Positions 1-11,829 of a DNA stretch of 64,000 nt are shown piece after piece. Positions within the stretch are counted from its first letter, which is position 1; each line of letters begins with the position of its first letter. The translations under genes were made by a program, and so were the position numbers. Below the pieces are notes generated by a model. The model was given only the letters and a program-made list of their open reading frames with translations. It searched no databases and was not told the origin of the DNA. Source of the stretch: Acanthochromis polyacanthus. Taxonomy: Eukaryota > Chordata > Actinopteri > Pomacentridae. The stretch spans positions 42,495,255 through 42,559,254 of the forward strand of contig NC_067118.1 of the NCBI RefSeq assembly GCF_021347895.1, read 5' to 3'.

Positions 1-246
1 ACAGAAAAGCTTAAAAACAGACCCGAGAACAGCATCTAGAGGCCGGCCGCTACACCTGCACCCGGAGGAGACAAACAAACGTCCCCGGCAGCTGGTTAAA
101 CAACACACACATGCAAAAAACCTCCAGCCTCTTATTTATAACCTCGCCCACACAGCAAAGAAGCAGAGAGGCGGGAAGAGCAGCGAAGACGGACAGGAAC
201 AGCTGATTACACGAAGCCACGGCTCACAGGACCAACGTTAGGCAGC
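1..246. other. Intergenic, nothing recognised
   Basis: Mixed composition with a GC-rich start (GGCCGGCC near 41) and no open frame or splice-supported exon found. Confidence 0.4.
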
Positions 247-1570
247 AGGAACGTCTCTACTCCTAAAACCTCTGCAGGGCTTCTCTGAGTCAAGATTTAG
301 TCCATAATATTAAGATTTGTCCACCGCAAGCCTCCAAAGTTCACATTAATGCACAGCCAAAAACCTCAACGGATATCATTTCCAAGATTATTTCATTTAA
401 AGAAGAAGCTGAAACAATTACAGGTGAATTAAAAATGATTGGACCACAAAAAACAAGTAAGGAAAGTCCAAGTCACACATTTATCTACTCCTAAAACCAC
501 TTTATTACTCCTCTGAATCAATATTTATCCACAATTATATCAAAAATCATCAGATTTGTCCTCTACAGTCCTTCAAAATCCAAAGTTATGCCGACCAAAA
601 ACCTCAGTGTACAAAATGCTCAATTTCAAAGTTATTTCTTGAGAAGAAGAACACGACTTGTGCATAAATAGAGCTGAAAAAGATGGGATTAAAATAAACG
701 CAGGCTTATTGAAAATACTCATACTACAAATAAAAATAAGAAAAGTCCAAGTCACACGTTTTTCTACTCCTAAAGCCTCTTTATTACTTCTCCAAATAAA
801 TATTTAGCCCATAAAAATAATCACAAATCACAACATTTGTCCACCACAAACCTCCAAAGTCCATGTTAATGTACAGCCAAAAACCTCAACATACAATTTA
901 GAATTCTCAGGATTATTTCTTTAAAAGAAGAAGCTGAAACAAACTAATCTTCAGTTTATTTAACCTGATATGAGACTGAAACAAACGCAGGCTGATCAAA
1001 AACATTTACATCACAAATAAAAAAAGTCTAAGTCACACGTTTTTCTACTACTAAAGCCTCTTTCTGAATCAATATTTAGTCCATAATATGAAGATTTGTC
1101 CACCACAAGCCTCCAAAGTCCACATTTAAGTTCTAAGATCAACAGCCAAAGAGCTCAATTTACAATTTCAAGATTATTTCTTTGAAAGAAGCTGCAACAA
1201 ACAACTTTTCACTTCATTTAACCTGATATGAGACTGAAACAAATGCACTCATACGACAAATAAAAACATAAAAAAGGAAGGAAAGTCCAAGTCACACATT
1301 TATTTAAATCTTAAAATCTATTTAGGACTTTTCTGAAACAATATTCATCCCCGTTAATATCAAAAATCATCAGCTATGTCCTCTACAGTTCCTCAAAATC
1401 CAAAGTAATGTTGGCCAAAAACCTCAATGTACAAAATGTCGAGTTTCAAGTCTATTTCTTGAGAAGAACACAAATTCTGCACATTTAGAGCCCAAAAAGG
1501 CACTCTTCAGTTCAATTACACTGAGATGGGATTAAAATCAACGCAAAATCGCTGATAAACGTCTTTAATA
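247..1570. repeat. Degenerate tandem array, unit about 260-285 bp
   Basis: About five units. Landmarks recur in the same order: AGTCCAAGTCACAC near 467, 744, 1027 (one change) and 1287; a TTTGTCCACCACAAGCCTCC-like block near 316, 840 and 1097; GCCAAAAACCTCAA near 356 and 884; and an ATTATTTCTTT plus AGAAGAAG block after each. Spacings between copies are about 277, 283 and 260 bp. Units are strongly diverged. Confidence 0.7.
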
Positions 1571-2358
1571 GAGTCAAAACTGTGTTATTTTATCATCTGT
1601 GAGTTATTTTTGACTAAATGTTCCACACAAAGTTGTATTCTTCATAACTAACATGAAAAACGCAGTGAAAAAACACCTCAAACCACAACTACTGTCTATT
1701 TATCACATCTCTCAGTGTTTTTATGCAGCTCAAGTTCAAGCGCCACGAGAAAGACAAAAGCAGCAGAACAACACATTAAATGACACAACTGTGTCTAAAC
1801 TGTTTTAAATTCCTGCAGAGATGTTCGGAGCAGCAGGACAGACCGGCAGCTTTTTCTCAAATCTTTCATTTTTGCAACAAATCCAAAGCATGCTCCCCTT
1901 TAGAAGACGAGTTAAAGCTTCAATCAGGCTCGTTTTGATTCACGGCTGACGTGTGAGAGCGTCTGCATGTCGTCACATCATCAGTGTGGAGTTTGTGAAG
2001 CTGAGCAGCAGCAGAATGAAGATCTGGGAGGATTAAGCAGCGGCCGCTTGGCTTCTGATTAAAGGTAAAGCTGCAGGGCTTAATCAGTCGATGCTGACTT
2101 TACAGGAGGGAAATACAATCCTCAGAGAGCCGATGTGAGTTTAAAAATCAGACATAAACCACAGTTTAGAAAGATCTGTTTGGACACGCAGACTTGGTGA
2201 AGATAGTGGAGATAATGTGCGATTTAGCACAACATTTTTGTGTGTTTTATTCTAAAATGTGAAAGTTTCTGTCTGCAGGAGCTTCAATTCTAATGAGGCT
2301 GCAACAAACTGCAGCAAATGCAAAAAGCAAATTACAAATGCAGACATCCATGCAGATC
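1571..2358. other. Intergenic, nothing recognised
   Basis: Moderately AT-rich unique-looking sequence without a supported exon. It could be intron of an unseen upstream minus-strand gene. Confidence 0.35.
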
Positions 2359-3530
2359 AGGAGAGTCAGAATCATCTTAGTCCAGGTTCCACATTCAGTC
2401 CAGTCTGATCTCCAGTAAAACCACAGCATGATAACCTATAAATAACCACAACTCCTAATGGTTCCTTCATTTCAGTGCAAAAATGCTCACATTTAATGAA
2501 CACTTTCCACAAAAGGCCAGGAACAACCTGAAGCTTATGAAGAAGAATAAGTTCACTTTCAACAACATTCAGCCTCAACTTTTTAAAACCACAAAATGCA
2601 GACAAAAAAAGACAAGAAAACAACAAAAACAAGACAAAATATTACAAAATGAGGAAAAAAAATGACAAAAAATGAGACAAACAGCACAAAACAAAAACAT
2701 TAGACAAAAAAGTTACAAAGCGACAAAAAAATGGACAAACGACAAAAACGAGACAAAAAATGACGAAAGCGAGAAACAAAATGACAAAAAAAGACAACGC
2801 GAGACAAAAAACCCCACAAAACAACAAAAACGATACACAAAACAACAAATAAAGCCAAACACAGAATGACAAAAATAAGACAAAAAATACAAGCAAGATA
2901 AAGAGGAAACACAAAACGACAAAAACATGAGACAAACGACAAAAGTCTGACAAAAAAGACAAGAAACAACAAAAACAAGACAAAATATTACAAAACTGAG
3001 ACACATAACAAAAAATGAGACAAATGATACAAAACGAAGAAAAATTTGACAAAAAGTTACAAAGCGACAACAAATAAACAAATGACAAAAAATGACGGAA
3101 GCAAGAAACAAATGACAAAAAATTAGACAACACAACACGACAAAAACTGTCCAGAAAACAATGAATAAAGCAAAACACAAAATGACAAAAATATGACAGA
3201 ATAAACCAGCGAGACAAGAAAGGAAATACAAAATGACAAAAATGAGACACAAAACGACAAAAGTAAAATTTAAAAAAATAGACCAAAAAAACTACAAAAC
3301 AAATAATGACAAGAATGATACACAAAACATCAAAAGAACAAACAACAGCTAGTATTTTACTTTATGATCCAAACAACTTGTCATGGTCTAGAAATGATTT
3401 TAAATTTATTGTTTTACTAATTTACAATCTGCAGTTAATGTCTTCTCTGTAATTTTTACACTTTGAGGGCCGGATTGGACCCTCTGGAGGACCACTTTTG
3501 GCCCACGGGCCTCATGTTGGACACCTCTGA
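2359..3530 (-). mobile_element. hAT-like MITE, copy 1, with internal minisatellite
   Basis: Right-end block (ACATTCAGTCCAGTCTGATC, then TAACCTATAAATAACCACAA) at 2390-2450 and left-end block (GGCCGGATTGGACCCTCTGG, then GGGCCTCATGTTGGACACC) at 3468-3525. Between them 700 bp of degenerate ACAAAAATGAGACAAA-type units. Ends resemble the fish elements that begin CAGGGGTGTC and end GACACCCCTG. Confidence 0.8.
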
Positions 3531-3869
3531 TAGATGAACTGAACCTGCTTCCTGTTTGCAGTGTCAAAATAAACTCCGTTTTACACAATTCTTGTGAAAT
3601 GTGCAGATTTACTCACAGAACTGGCCTTTTCCCAGCTAAACACGCACAGCATTGAACACTAAGAATCCAAAAAAAGCTCCAAATTAAACTCATTCATTCC
3701 GTTCTGCAGTGAATTAAACGCAGGAGTTTCCCAAAGAGCAAACAGCGTTGGGTCAGCTTCAGTCCGTCAGTTACCACCATGCCAACTCCAAACACCTCAC
3801 TGCAACCTCTCAGCATCAGGTTGAGGGTTTTACCATTAAATCAAACACAGAAAAGGATAACTCCTCACT

Positions 3870-4070
3870 AACTCACTGATCTCGCCTCTTTCTTCCGTCC
3901 GGCTCCGTCTGTTTGTCCACCTGCAGCTTCCTCCTGTCAGCTCCTGCTGTAGGGTCGCTCGGTAGATCTCCGTCCTCCCGGTGCCGCAGAGTCTCCGGCG
4001 TCTGAGCCACGGGGAGCTACGGGGGCGCGCACCGAGGACGCGCAGGAAGTGAGAGAGAGGGTGAGACCAA
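3870..4070 (-). promoter_or_regulatory. GC-rich block, possible promoter of the next gene
   Basis: CpG-rich island in AT-rich DNA. Read on the minus strand it could be a non-coding first exon ending at a GTGAGT donor near 3872. No coding sequence was seen below it to the window edge. In human the gene after KIF5A is PIP4K2C in the same orientation, so that is a guess for the owner. Confidence 0.35.
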
Positions 4071-4135
4071 TCAGACAGGAATCATCTGATGTATGCAGGG
4101 AGCTTTAAAAACCTTCTGAGGAACATAAGACATTA

Positions 4136-5170
4136 AATTTATCATTGATCATTAGCTGGGTCAGGATATTACTGTGGGACTTTTTGTATCATTGTTGACA
4201 TTTTTGCTGTTTTCAGGCCTAAAACCAACATGGCCGCCTATAACCAAACACCACATGGTATTTTAGAGAAATATTGTTCTCAATATTATATACGCAATTG
4301 AGTAAAATTGAAATTAAAAGTTATTTCTAAAGATATTGTAGTAAACCTGTTGACTACATTAAATAAGTCAGAAAGCCTTGGAGTCTGGCCAGTCTTTTCT
4401 TCAGGAGGAAATGACATCATGTGGAGCAGGTCATGTGATCTGGAAATAACACACTGGGAACTTATTTGAAAGTGATTGCTCAGACACACCTTCGCGGAGT
4501 CAGCTGAGATAGACTCCAGCACCCCCCGCGACCCTAGTGAGGATAAAGCAGTGTGTAGAGAATGGATGGATGGATGATCAGACACGGATACAATTTGTTG
4601 TTTTGCACTATAAAATAACACAAATCACCACAGAAACACAAAATGACCCAATGAGATGCATAATTATAATATAAAGATACAAAATGATGAGAGACACTCA
4701 AAATAACTACAAAAAGTTGCAAAATGACCACAAAACACATGAAAATTACCACAAACAGAATGAAAGCAGCCACAGAAATGTACAAAATAACCACAAAACA
4801 GTGTGAAAATACAATACAATTACTTTATTTATCTATCCCCAAAGGGAAATTCAATACAAATGACCAAAAAAGAAACAAGATGAGCACAAAGACACACAAA
4901 ACAACCACAAAAAGACACAAAGTGACCATAAAAAATGACAAGATGACCACAGAAACACACAAAATGAGCACAAAACACCTAAAATCACCACAAGCAGATT
5001 AAAAACAGACACAAAGGAATGCAAAATGACCTAAAAATGCACACACAAAAAAAAGCCCACAAAACAGTCTGAAAATTACCAAAAAAGAAAGAAAATGAGC
5101 ATAAAGTCACACAAAACGACCACAAAAAGACACAACATGACCACAAAAACGCACAAAATGATGGATATTG
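4136..5170 (-). repeat. Second MITE-like family, with CATTTTGTG-type array
   Basis: Shares GGCCGCCTATAACCAAACAC (4231-4250) and the sequence around GTGGGACTTTTTGTATCA with 35270-36035 (opposite orientation) and partly with 21290-22260 and 41090-41545. The 4600-5160 part is a degenerate array of ACCACAAAAACACAAAATG-like units. Confidence 0.65.
4489..4575 (+). mobile_element. SINE 3' tail fragment
   Basis: Matches the 3' end of the SINE at 29891-30252: CAGCTGAGATAGACTCCAGC, CCCGCGACCCTAGTGAGGAT, AAGCAGTG, then GGATGGATGGATG. It is embedded in the surrounding repeat. Confidence 0.7.
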
Positions 5171-5619
5171 TGATCCAGTCTGATCAGCAGCTCTGTGAGT
5201 TGAAGGTGTCCTATTCTAAGATGCTTCCAGACTTCTGTTTACTTCACCGCTTCCTTTCTCGTGGGAACGATGAGCAGCAGCTTATTATAAGAAAGGAAGT
5301 TCCTCCGCAGCGTGGGCTTCCATCGCTTCTACAGAATCTGAAAAATGTGGGACATCAGCGTTCACACAGAGGAAGAGTCATAAATGTACGTCTAAACACC
5401 AGCACAGAGATGATTGTGGTTCATGGGATGGTTTCAGACATGAACAGTTCCAGTAAACATTACAGCATTAAATCATCACTTTGAATCTTATTGTCCTCCA
5501 CGGCTTTTCTATTTTCCAGCTTCATTTTCATAGTTTTTTGGCTCTTTTTGCAGCAGCAGAGTTTGAGGATTCATTTCCTCCTCAGGTCAGAGGTTGTGAT
5601 AACAGCAGAGATCTCAGCA

Positions 5620-5890
5620 TACAGTCATGGAAAAAATGCTCAGACCTCCCTTGTTTTCTTCAATGTCTGGTTCATTTTAATGCCTGGTACCACTAAAGGT
5701 CCATTTGTTTGGATAGATATAATGATAACAATGCCAATTGCAATGTTGCAATTTCTCTCTCCTGCATGTAAACACATTCCAGTTAATTCTAATTCTGTGT
5801 TTTGGGTAAGTAGCGTGTTGACTGTGGAAAAGCAGCTACGCCTGATTTGGGTCCACCCCTGTGACAAGCCCTGAAACCCACTTGATCAGA
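5620..5890 (+). repeat. Dispersed repeat, shared with 29000-29100
   Basis: CAGTCATGGAAAAAATGCTC, CTTGTTTTCTTCAATG and TAATGCCTGGTACCACTAAA recur, with changes, at 29010-29085. Likely fragment of a fish DNA transposon; no transposase frame seen. Confidence 0.5.
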
Positions 5891-6301
5891 TGTGCAGATC
5901 TGAGCTTCCTTCTCAAACTATTTCCTTTTGTCATTATTAAAACAACCACTTCCAACCCATTTTGTGTGTGCAAATCCCTGAAAACCTACAGATTTCTCCA
6001 GGGAAAGACTGTCACAAAGTGCATGCCATTAAATCCCCATTTGAATGATAACTGTGAAGGTTCTGCACACCGCCTTTATAGCTGCTCTGAATGGAAACGC
6101 TTCTGGCTTCGAATGAGGCTGGTTGACATGTTTTCTAAACCAGTTTAAGCAAAACCTTGAGAATAAATGAGCTGAAAGCAACACAGGCTGCACCACCATT
6201 AACCAGCAATAATATTATTATGGACTGTCTCAAAAACATTCATTATGTCTTCTTGTTAGTACACAAGTTTTGAGTTCTTTTGTTCAGACAAACAAAGATT
6301 A

Positions 6302-6492
6302 GATAGATGTTTTTTAAAGTTACTTTTTTGGCTTTATTTAGATAGGCAAAGTGAGAGGCAGACAGGAAACGAGTGAGGAGAGACACGCTGCAGAGGGCCG
6401 CGAGCAGGAATGGAACCCGGGCCACTGTAACAGGGACCAGCCGCTGTACGTAGTTCACCTTTGCTTAAGCCATTGATCTGTGTGGGCGCCCC
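6302..6492 (-). mobile_element. tRNA-derived SINE, second family
   Basis: Read on the minus strand: starts GGCGCCCACACAGATCAATG, then A-box-like TGGCTTAAGCA, B-box-like GGGTTCCATTCC, CGCGGCCCTCTGCAGCGTGT, and a tail CTATCTAAATAAAGCC. This matches a common teleost tRNA-derived SINE layout. It abuts the RTE remnant above. Confidence 0.65.
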
Positions 6493-6499
6493 GAATGGA

Positions 6500-7420
6500 G
6501 AGATGTTGATTACCTTCCTTGACAGTTTCGGCGAGCACCACCGCCTCCCTCAGAAGCGCCTCTTCTGAAACCCACTGTTCCTGCCTCTTCTGGAAGAAAG
6601 TATTCACTACAGCCATTTCCATCCTTTTTGTAAAGTCAACCACCATCTGTCCTTCTGCGTTCCTCTCCTGGATACCAAACCTGCCCATGACCTCCTCATC
6701 ATCTCTGTTTCCTGCACCAACATGTCCACTGAAGTCTGCACCAATGACAACTCTCTCGCTTCTAGGGATGCTCTGCATCACTTCATCAAGGTCCAACCAG
6801 AATTTCTGCTTCTCCTCCAGCTCACATCCTACCTGTGGAGCATACCCACTAACAACATTGAACATCACACCTTCGATTTCTAGCTTCAGGCTCATCACTC
6901 GATCTGACACTCTTTTTACCTCCAGGACATTCCTAACAAACTCCTCCTTCAAGATAACTCCTACTCCATTTCTCTTCCTATCTACACCATGATAGAACAA
7001 CTTGAACCCTGCTCCTAAACTTCTAGCTTTACTACCTTTCCACCTGGTCTCCTGGACACACAGTATGTCCACCTTCCTCCTCTGCATCATGTCAACCAGC
7101 TCTCTACCTTTTCCTGTCAAAGTTCCAACATTCAAAGTCCCTACTCTCAGTCCTAGACTCTTGGTGTTCCTCTTCTCTCTCTTCCTACGAACACACCTTC
7201 CTCCCCTCCTTCTTCGACCAACAGTCGTCCATTTTCCACCGGCACCCTGTAGGTCGACATGGCGGTCGTTGTTAACCCGGGCCTCGACTGATCCGGTATG
7301 GAAGTCATACATTTGATTCGCATGTTTGATTTGGCCAAAGTTTTACGTGGGACCTTCCTGCCACAACCCTCTGTATTTATCCGGGCTTGGGACCGGCACA
7401 ATAAGACACTGGCTTGTGTC
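6500..7420 (-). pseudogene. RTE-type LINE remnant, AP endonuclease domain
   Basis: An open frame on the minus strand (from 7312) reads the endonuclease of an RTE-clade non-LTR retrotransposon: LRVGTLNVGTLTGKGRELVD, ILCVQETRWKG, SGYAPQVG and VIGADFSGHVGAGNRDDEEV. The Asn expected in GDFNGHVG is Ser here, which probably kills catalysis. The frame then leaves the family after FFQKRQEQ and runs into the SINE, so the reverse transcriptase is absent. The upstream 7320-7420 part (GCCGGTCCCAAGCCCGGATA and nearby, minus strand) is the typical RTE 5' region. Confidence 0.82.
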
Positions 7421-8000
7421 CCCTTGCGGCTACATTCCTCGTCCTCATTTGTCTTTTCAAACCGCGAGCTTTAATGAAAAAGTTTCCAATTTCTGCACAT
7501 TCGGCTGCGTCTGTTTCCAGAACTTTCCTCTTTTATTTCTTGCCTTCTCCACACCACCCTTGCTCGTTCTGTTTTCATCTTTCAAACACCTCTGACCGTG
7601 TGCCCGGACGTGTTACATCACGGTGCGTCTGCAAAAAAGAAAAAAAAAGAAAAAGAGCTGCCAGTGGAGGTGGCCCAGGAACAGCAGCAGCAGAATGATC
7701 AACCCAGAGCCAGGACTGAACACCGGCCCAAACATCAGACCGGCCCACCGGGAATTGTCCCGGTCCTCTCGGTTAGCCACCCCGGGCCTGACTCCTACAA
7801 AAGAATCTTATTTTTGTCAGAATTATTTACCCGGTTTGGATAAATGAGATTTAAAAGTCGGCTTCTCATTGATCCAAATCCATATATTTATTTTTCCCTG
7901 CATTATAAGATAATTTATCCTTTCTGAATTCCGTCTCAAAAGGCACATTTTCCTCCTTTATCTCACTTCCACTTTCCCGCCCCGAGTGATTCCCTCCGAC
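7421..8000. other. Intergenic, nothing recognised
   Basis: Contains a purine run at 7625-7662 and a GC-rich stretch to 7800; possibly more RTE 5' sequence. No gene model fits. Confidence 0.35.
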
Positions 8001-8017
8001 CAAGTCCTTTCTACAAG

Positions 8018-8023
8018 TTTATT
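8018..8023 (-). terminator. Distal poly(A) signal candidate for kif5a
   Basis: AATAAA on the minus strand inside TTCAATAAACTTGTAG, at the lower edge of an otherwise non-repetitive UTR-like block. Confidence 0.45.
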
Positions 8024-8546
8024 GAAGGTTTTACTACAGCACAGTGGTTCACATCCAGTACAGCATAGTGATGAGTCTACAGGATATATACAGAAGTAAT
8101 CATGTCTGACGCTACAGTATAGGCATACAGAAAGAAATCAAACAAACATTTCTCTGAACAAAGCCAGCGTGCACCTTTCCCTCTGCGTCTCACGCTGTTA
8201 TTATCGTACTTACAAGATTAACAATATATAGCACAGGTATTTTTTAAGATATGTTGAAATCAGACAGATATAGTACACACTCCCCCCATAATTCAGGTTT
8301 ATTACACTTAAAACATGACAGAGGGTCTGCAGGGACGCGTACAGCAGGGTCAGGATGGAAAGGCTTTATATGTACAGTATTTTCTGTGTTTTCTCTTCCT
8401 CTGCTGAGCCTTGAACAGGACAAACCGACCTGATGGAAAAAATCACCACGTTTGAGGAGGAAAACGATGGAGGCGTGAATGTGAAGCCCTGAGATGTCGT
8501 TAATGCCAGCGAGAGCAACAGGAAAGAAAGAGACGGTTCTGTACAG

Positions 8547-9360
8547 CAGGGGTGTCCAACATGAGGCACGTGGGCCAAAAGCGGTCCTCCAGAGGGTCCA
8601 ATCCGGCCCTCAAAGGGTAAAAATTACAGAGAAGACATTAACTGCAGATTGTAAATTAATAAAACTATAAATTTAAAATCATTTCTAGACCATGACAAGT
8701 TGTTTGGATCGTAAAGTAAAATACTAGATTGTTCTTTTGTTGTTTTGTGTCTCATTTTTGTAATATTTTGTCTCATGTTTTTGTCATTTTGTGTTTTTTT
8801 TTTGCCTAGCTTGTGTTGTTTGTCTATTTTTTGTCATTTTGTCTCTCGCTTTTGTCATTTTTGGTCCTGTATGTGTCCATTTTTTGGTCGTTTTGTCTCT
8901 TTTTGTCGTTTTGTTTTGTGTTGCTTCTCTCATTTTGGTCGTTTTGGGTTTAACTTTCGCAACATTTTGTCTCGTTTTTGTTGTTCTTTAGTCTTTTCTT
9001 GTCTGACTTCTGTTGTTTGTCTAGCTTTTAGTCATTTTGTTTCACGTTTTTGTCGTTTTGTGTTTCCTTTTTGTCTCGCTTGTGTCTTTTGTCTCATTTT
9101 TGTCATTTTGTGTCTTGATTCTTCATTGTTTCACGTAGCGTTTTTGTCATTTTTTCCTCTCGCTTTTGTCGTTTGTTCATTTTTTGTGGCTCTGTAACGT
9201 GTTGTCTAATTTTCTGTTTTGTTTTGTGTCATTTTGTGTCTCATTTTTTGTAATAGTTCGTCTTGTTTTTATAGGTTATTATGCTGTGATTTTACTGGTC
9301 ACTGGAGATGAGACTGACTGAATGTGGAACCCGGACTAAGATGAGTTTGACTCTCCTACT
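8547..9360 (+). mobile_element. hAT-like MITE, copy 2
   Basis: Begins CAGGGGTGTCCAACATGAGG, then the GGTCCAATCCGGCCCTCA block, 500 bp of TTTTGTCATTTTGTCTC-like units, and the terminal block ACTAAGATGAGTTTGAC. Lies in the probable kif5a 3' UTR. Confidence 0.8.
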
Positions 9361-10211
9361 GTTGAAGAATAAAACCTACAACACTTTACAAACATGTTTG
9401 AAAACAAAATGTAACATTTACGATGCTCGATTACACTCTGAGGAGTCAAATCACATCCACTTAAATCAAATCTGATGAAAATGTGATGAAATTAAATCTA
9501 AAAAGAACTCTTTCTTGCATGTACATGTTGGTTGTTTTGCTACACGCTTGTACGCTAATTCCTCCTTCAATTCAGTTCATTGATCCTTCATCTCCAATCT
9601 AAGACGTGCTGCTTTCTTCTATCCTGATTGGCTGGTCAGGATTCGTAGCAGAAGAACAGCAGTACGACCCGATGAATAGTTTCCCAGACTGGTGGCTGCT
9701 CAGCTGGAAACTCACCTCTAAAAACTCCCTAAAACCACCGGATATTATCCTCACAGTCCTAAAAAGTGACTTTAATTATGTTTACAACTAAAAACTGAGA
9801 GACAGACAAATTCAGCCTTAAAGTTTAAAACCTTCCGTTACTCTTCTTCTTAAAGAAATTCTCCCGAGCACCGTTAACTCTGATCTTAAAACACGACGGA
9901 GAGAGAAGGTATGTGTGGGAGGATCACTACAGCTGTGATAGGAGCGTCTAAATCTACTGACAGGCATCGCTTCTCTAAGCTTTCAGTATAAACTCCAGGA
10001 TTAGAACACTGCAGTAGTGGCGTTTAATGAGCAGCTCTAGAGGTAGTAATTACAGATGCTAGACGCTAGTTTGACTGGGAGACTTCAGCTCTGGTTAAGG
10101 CTCAGTAAGAAGACGTTAATAAATGTGGGCATCTTTGATTTACAGTGGCGACTTCACAATGATTCCTCCATACAGACCGGGCTCTCTCACACGACTCTTT
10201 GTCTATTAAAA

Positions 10212-10942
10212 CAGGGGTGTCCAACATGAGGCCCGTGGTCCAAAAGTGGTCCTCCAGAGGGTCCAATCCGGCCCTCAGAGTGTAAAAATTACAGAGAAGA
10301 CATTAACTGCAGATTGGAAATTAGTAAAACTATAATTTTAAAATCATTTCCAGACCGTGACAAGTTGTTTGGATCAGAAAGTGAAATACTAGATTGTTTT
10401 TGTTGTCTTTTCTTGTCTGACTTTTATCGTTTGTCTCATGTTTTTGTCATTTTGTTCCACATTTTTGTGTTTCCTTCTTGTCTCGCTTGTGTCTTTTGTC
10501 TCATTTTTGTCATTTTGCTTTTTGCTTTATTCGTTGTTTTGTGTCGCGTTTTTGTTGCTTTGTTTCACGCTTTTGTCATTTGTTTTTCTGATTTTTGACA
10601 TTTGTAAGTAAATTACTAGATTGTTCTTTGTTCCTTTTGTCCTTTTGTGTGTCATTTTTGTAATATTTGTCTTGTTTTAGTTGTTTTTTTGTCTTTTTTT
10701 TTGGTCTGACTTTTCTGGTTTTGATCAACTGAGGCTGAATGTTGCTGAAAATGAATTTATTCTTCTTCATAAATTTGAGGTTGTTCGTGATGTTTTGTGG
10801 AAAGATAGTGAATTAAATATGAAGTTTTATGCACTGAAACATCGGAACCATTGGGAGTTGTGGTTATTTATAGGTTATAATCCACTTCAGGTCAAACTGG
10901 ACTAAATGTGGAACCTGGACTAAGATGAGTTTGACACCCCTG
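10212..10942 (+). mobile_element. hAT-like MITE, copy 3, both termini intact
   Basis: Best preserved copy, 731 bp, with terminal inverted repeats CAGGGGTGTCCAACATGA and (right end, reversed) CAGGGGTGTCAAACTCAT. Flanks are TATTAAAA and ATTTAAAC, so no exact target-site duplication is visible. The internal minisatellite is short here (about 300 bp). Confidence 0.82.
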
Positions 10943-11829
10943 ATTTAAACTAAAAGTTGAGCTAGTTTTTCCTGTCTTTAAATCACCACAACCCAGTCCT
11001 GGATTCAAATCTACTTTAAAATAGAAGATCCGAAGAGCTGAGAGCGGGATCGGGATGGAGGGGAAACAGGTTTCTCTCTCTGGCATCTGTCGAAGTCCAT
11101 CAGACTTCAGTGGCAGCATACCTTCTCCCCGCTGGAATCACGACACATGCAAAGGTTTGAAAGCTAACCCGCTAAGCGACATGCACGCAGATCTTCTGTT
11201 ACAAGCTGGTGTTAGGCGCTGCACTCTTATTTACGGCGGAGAAAAAGGTCACGTCTGCCTCCAGCACGTCATCCACACGATGCCCTTAAGGAGGTGTGCA
11301 GGCGATGGGGGCGGCTGTGCGTTCACACAAACAGTTGCTGGTCAAAAAACCTCTACCGGAGCGTACGGCGCTATTATTTACAACATGTGTACTGAGTGAT
11401 CAGGGATGGGGCCCGTCCACTTTCAGTTCAAACACCACAGGGGGTAATCAACAGCAGGGGTATCTGGTGACGGCGAGGGACCAGAGGGTTGATTTAGTGG
11501 ATGCTCAGTCATTTAAAAAAAACGGTTTAATCGACTTCCTGCACTGATGGAACTGGAAGGGACTGGACTCCAAACCTGAGGGCAAGAGTGGTCACCATAG
11601 GAGCAGGAGGGGCGTCATCTAATCAGAGACTACAGGGCTACAGATCTTCATCTTCATGGTGGTGGAGGGACGGGGGGACGGGCTGCATGCAGACGGGAGG
11701 GGAGGGTCCTCAGACAGGTACAGTGTTTGGTCGTCTTCTGCAGAGAGACGGAAAAAAAAACAGAGGAGAGGAACGCTGTTAGAACTTATAAATTAACACT
11801 TTTTAAAACACATTACAGGACAGCAGATT

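Larger units (their letters stand above)
8000..11737 (-). other. kif5a: Probable terminal 3' UTR exon of kif5a
   Basis: A strong acceptor (long pyrimidine tract, then CTCTGCAG) sits just above 11737 and matches the donor 7 nt after the kif5a stop. No convincing coding sequence follows. AATAAA on the minus strand at 8018-8023 is the best distal polyadenylation signal. Two MITE copies (8547-9360 and 10212-10942) lie inside. If the intron is not spliced, a proximal AATAAA at 12833-12838 would give a short 3' UTR. No transcript data support either. Confidence 0.5.

Noticed and set aside
2642..3325. Long Phe/Cys/Leu/Ser-rich open frames here and at 8745-9197, 17997-18502, 24799-25501 and 33311-34386
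   Set aside because: They are translations of the MITE-internal TTTTGTC minisatellite, open only because the units lack stops on that strand. No start context, no splice sites, no family match.
10212..10942. Confirmed hAT transposon with 8-bp TSD
   Set aside because: The flanks TATTAAAA and ATTTAAAC are not identical, so superfamily assignment rests only on terminal sequence style.
11620..11737. Coding exon candidate with EDDQTLYL resembling the human KIF5A tail
   Set aside because: The true tail exon ending QETAAS was found at 13034-13119. The acceptor at 11738 is better explained as the start of the 3' UTR exon.
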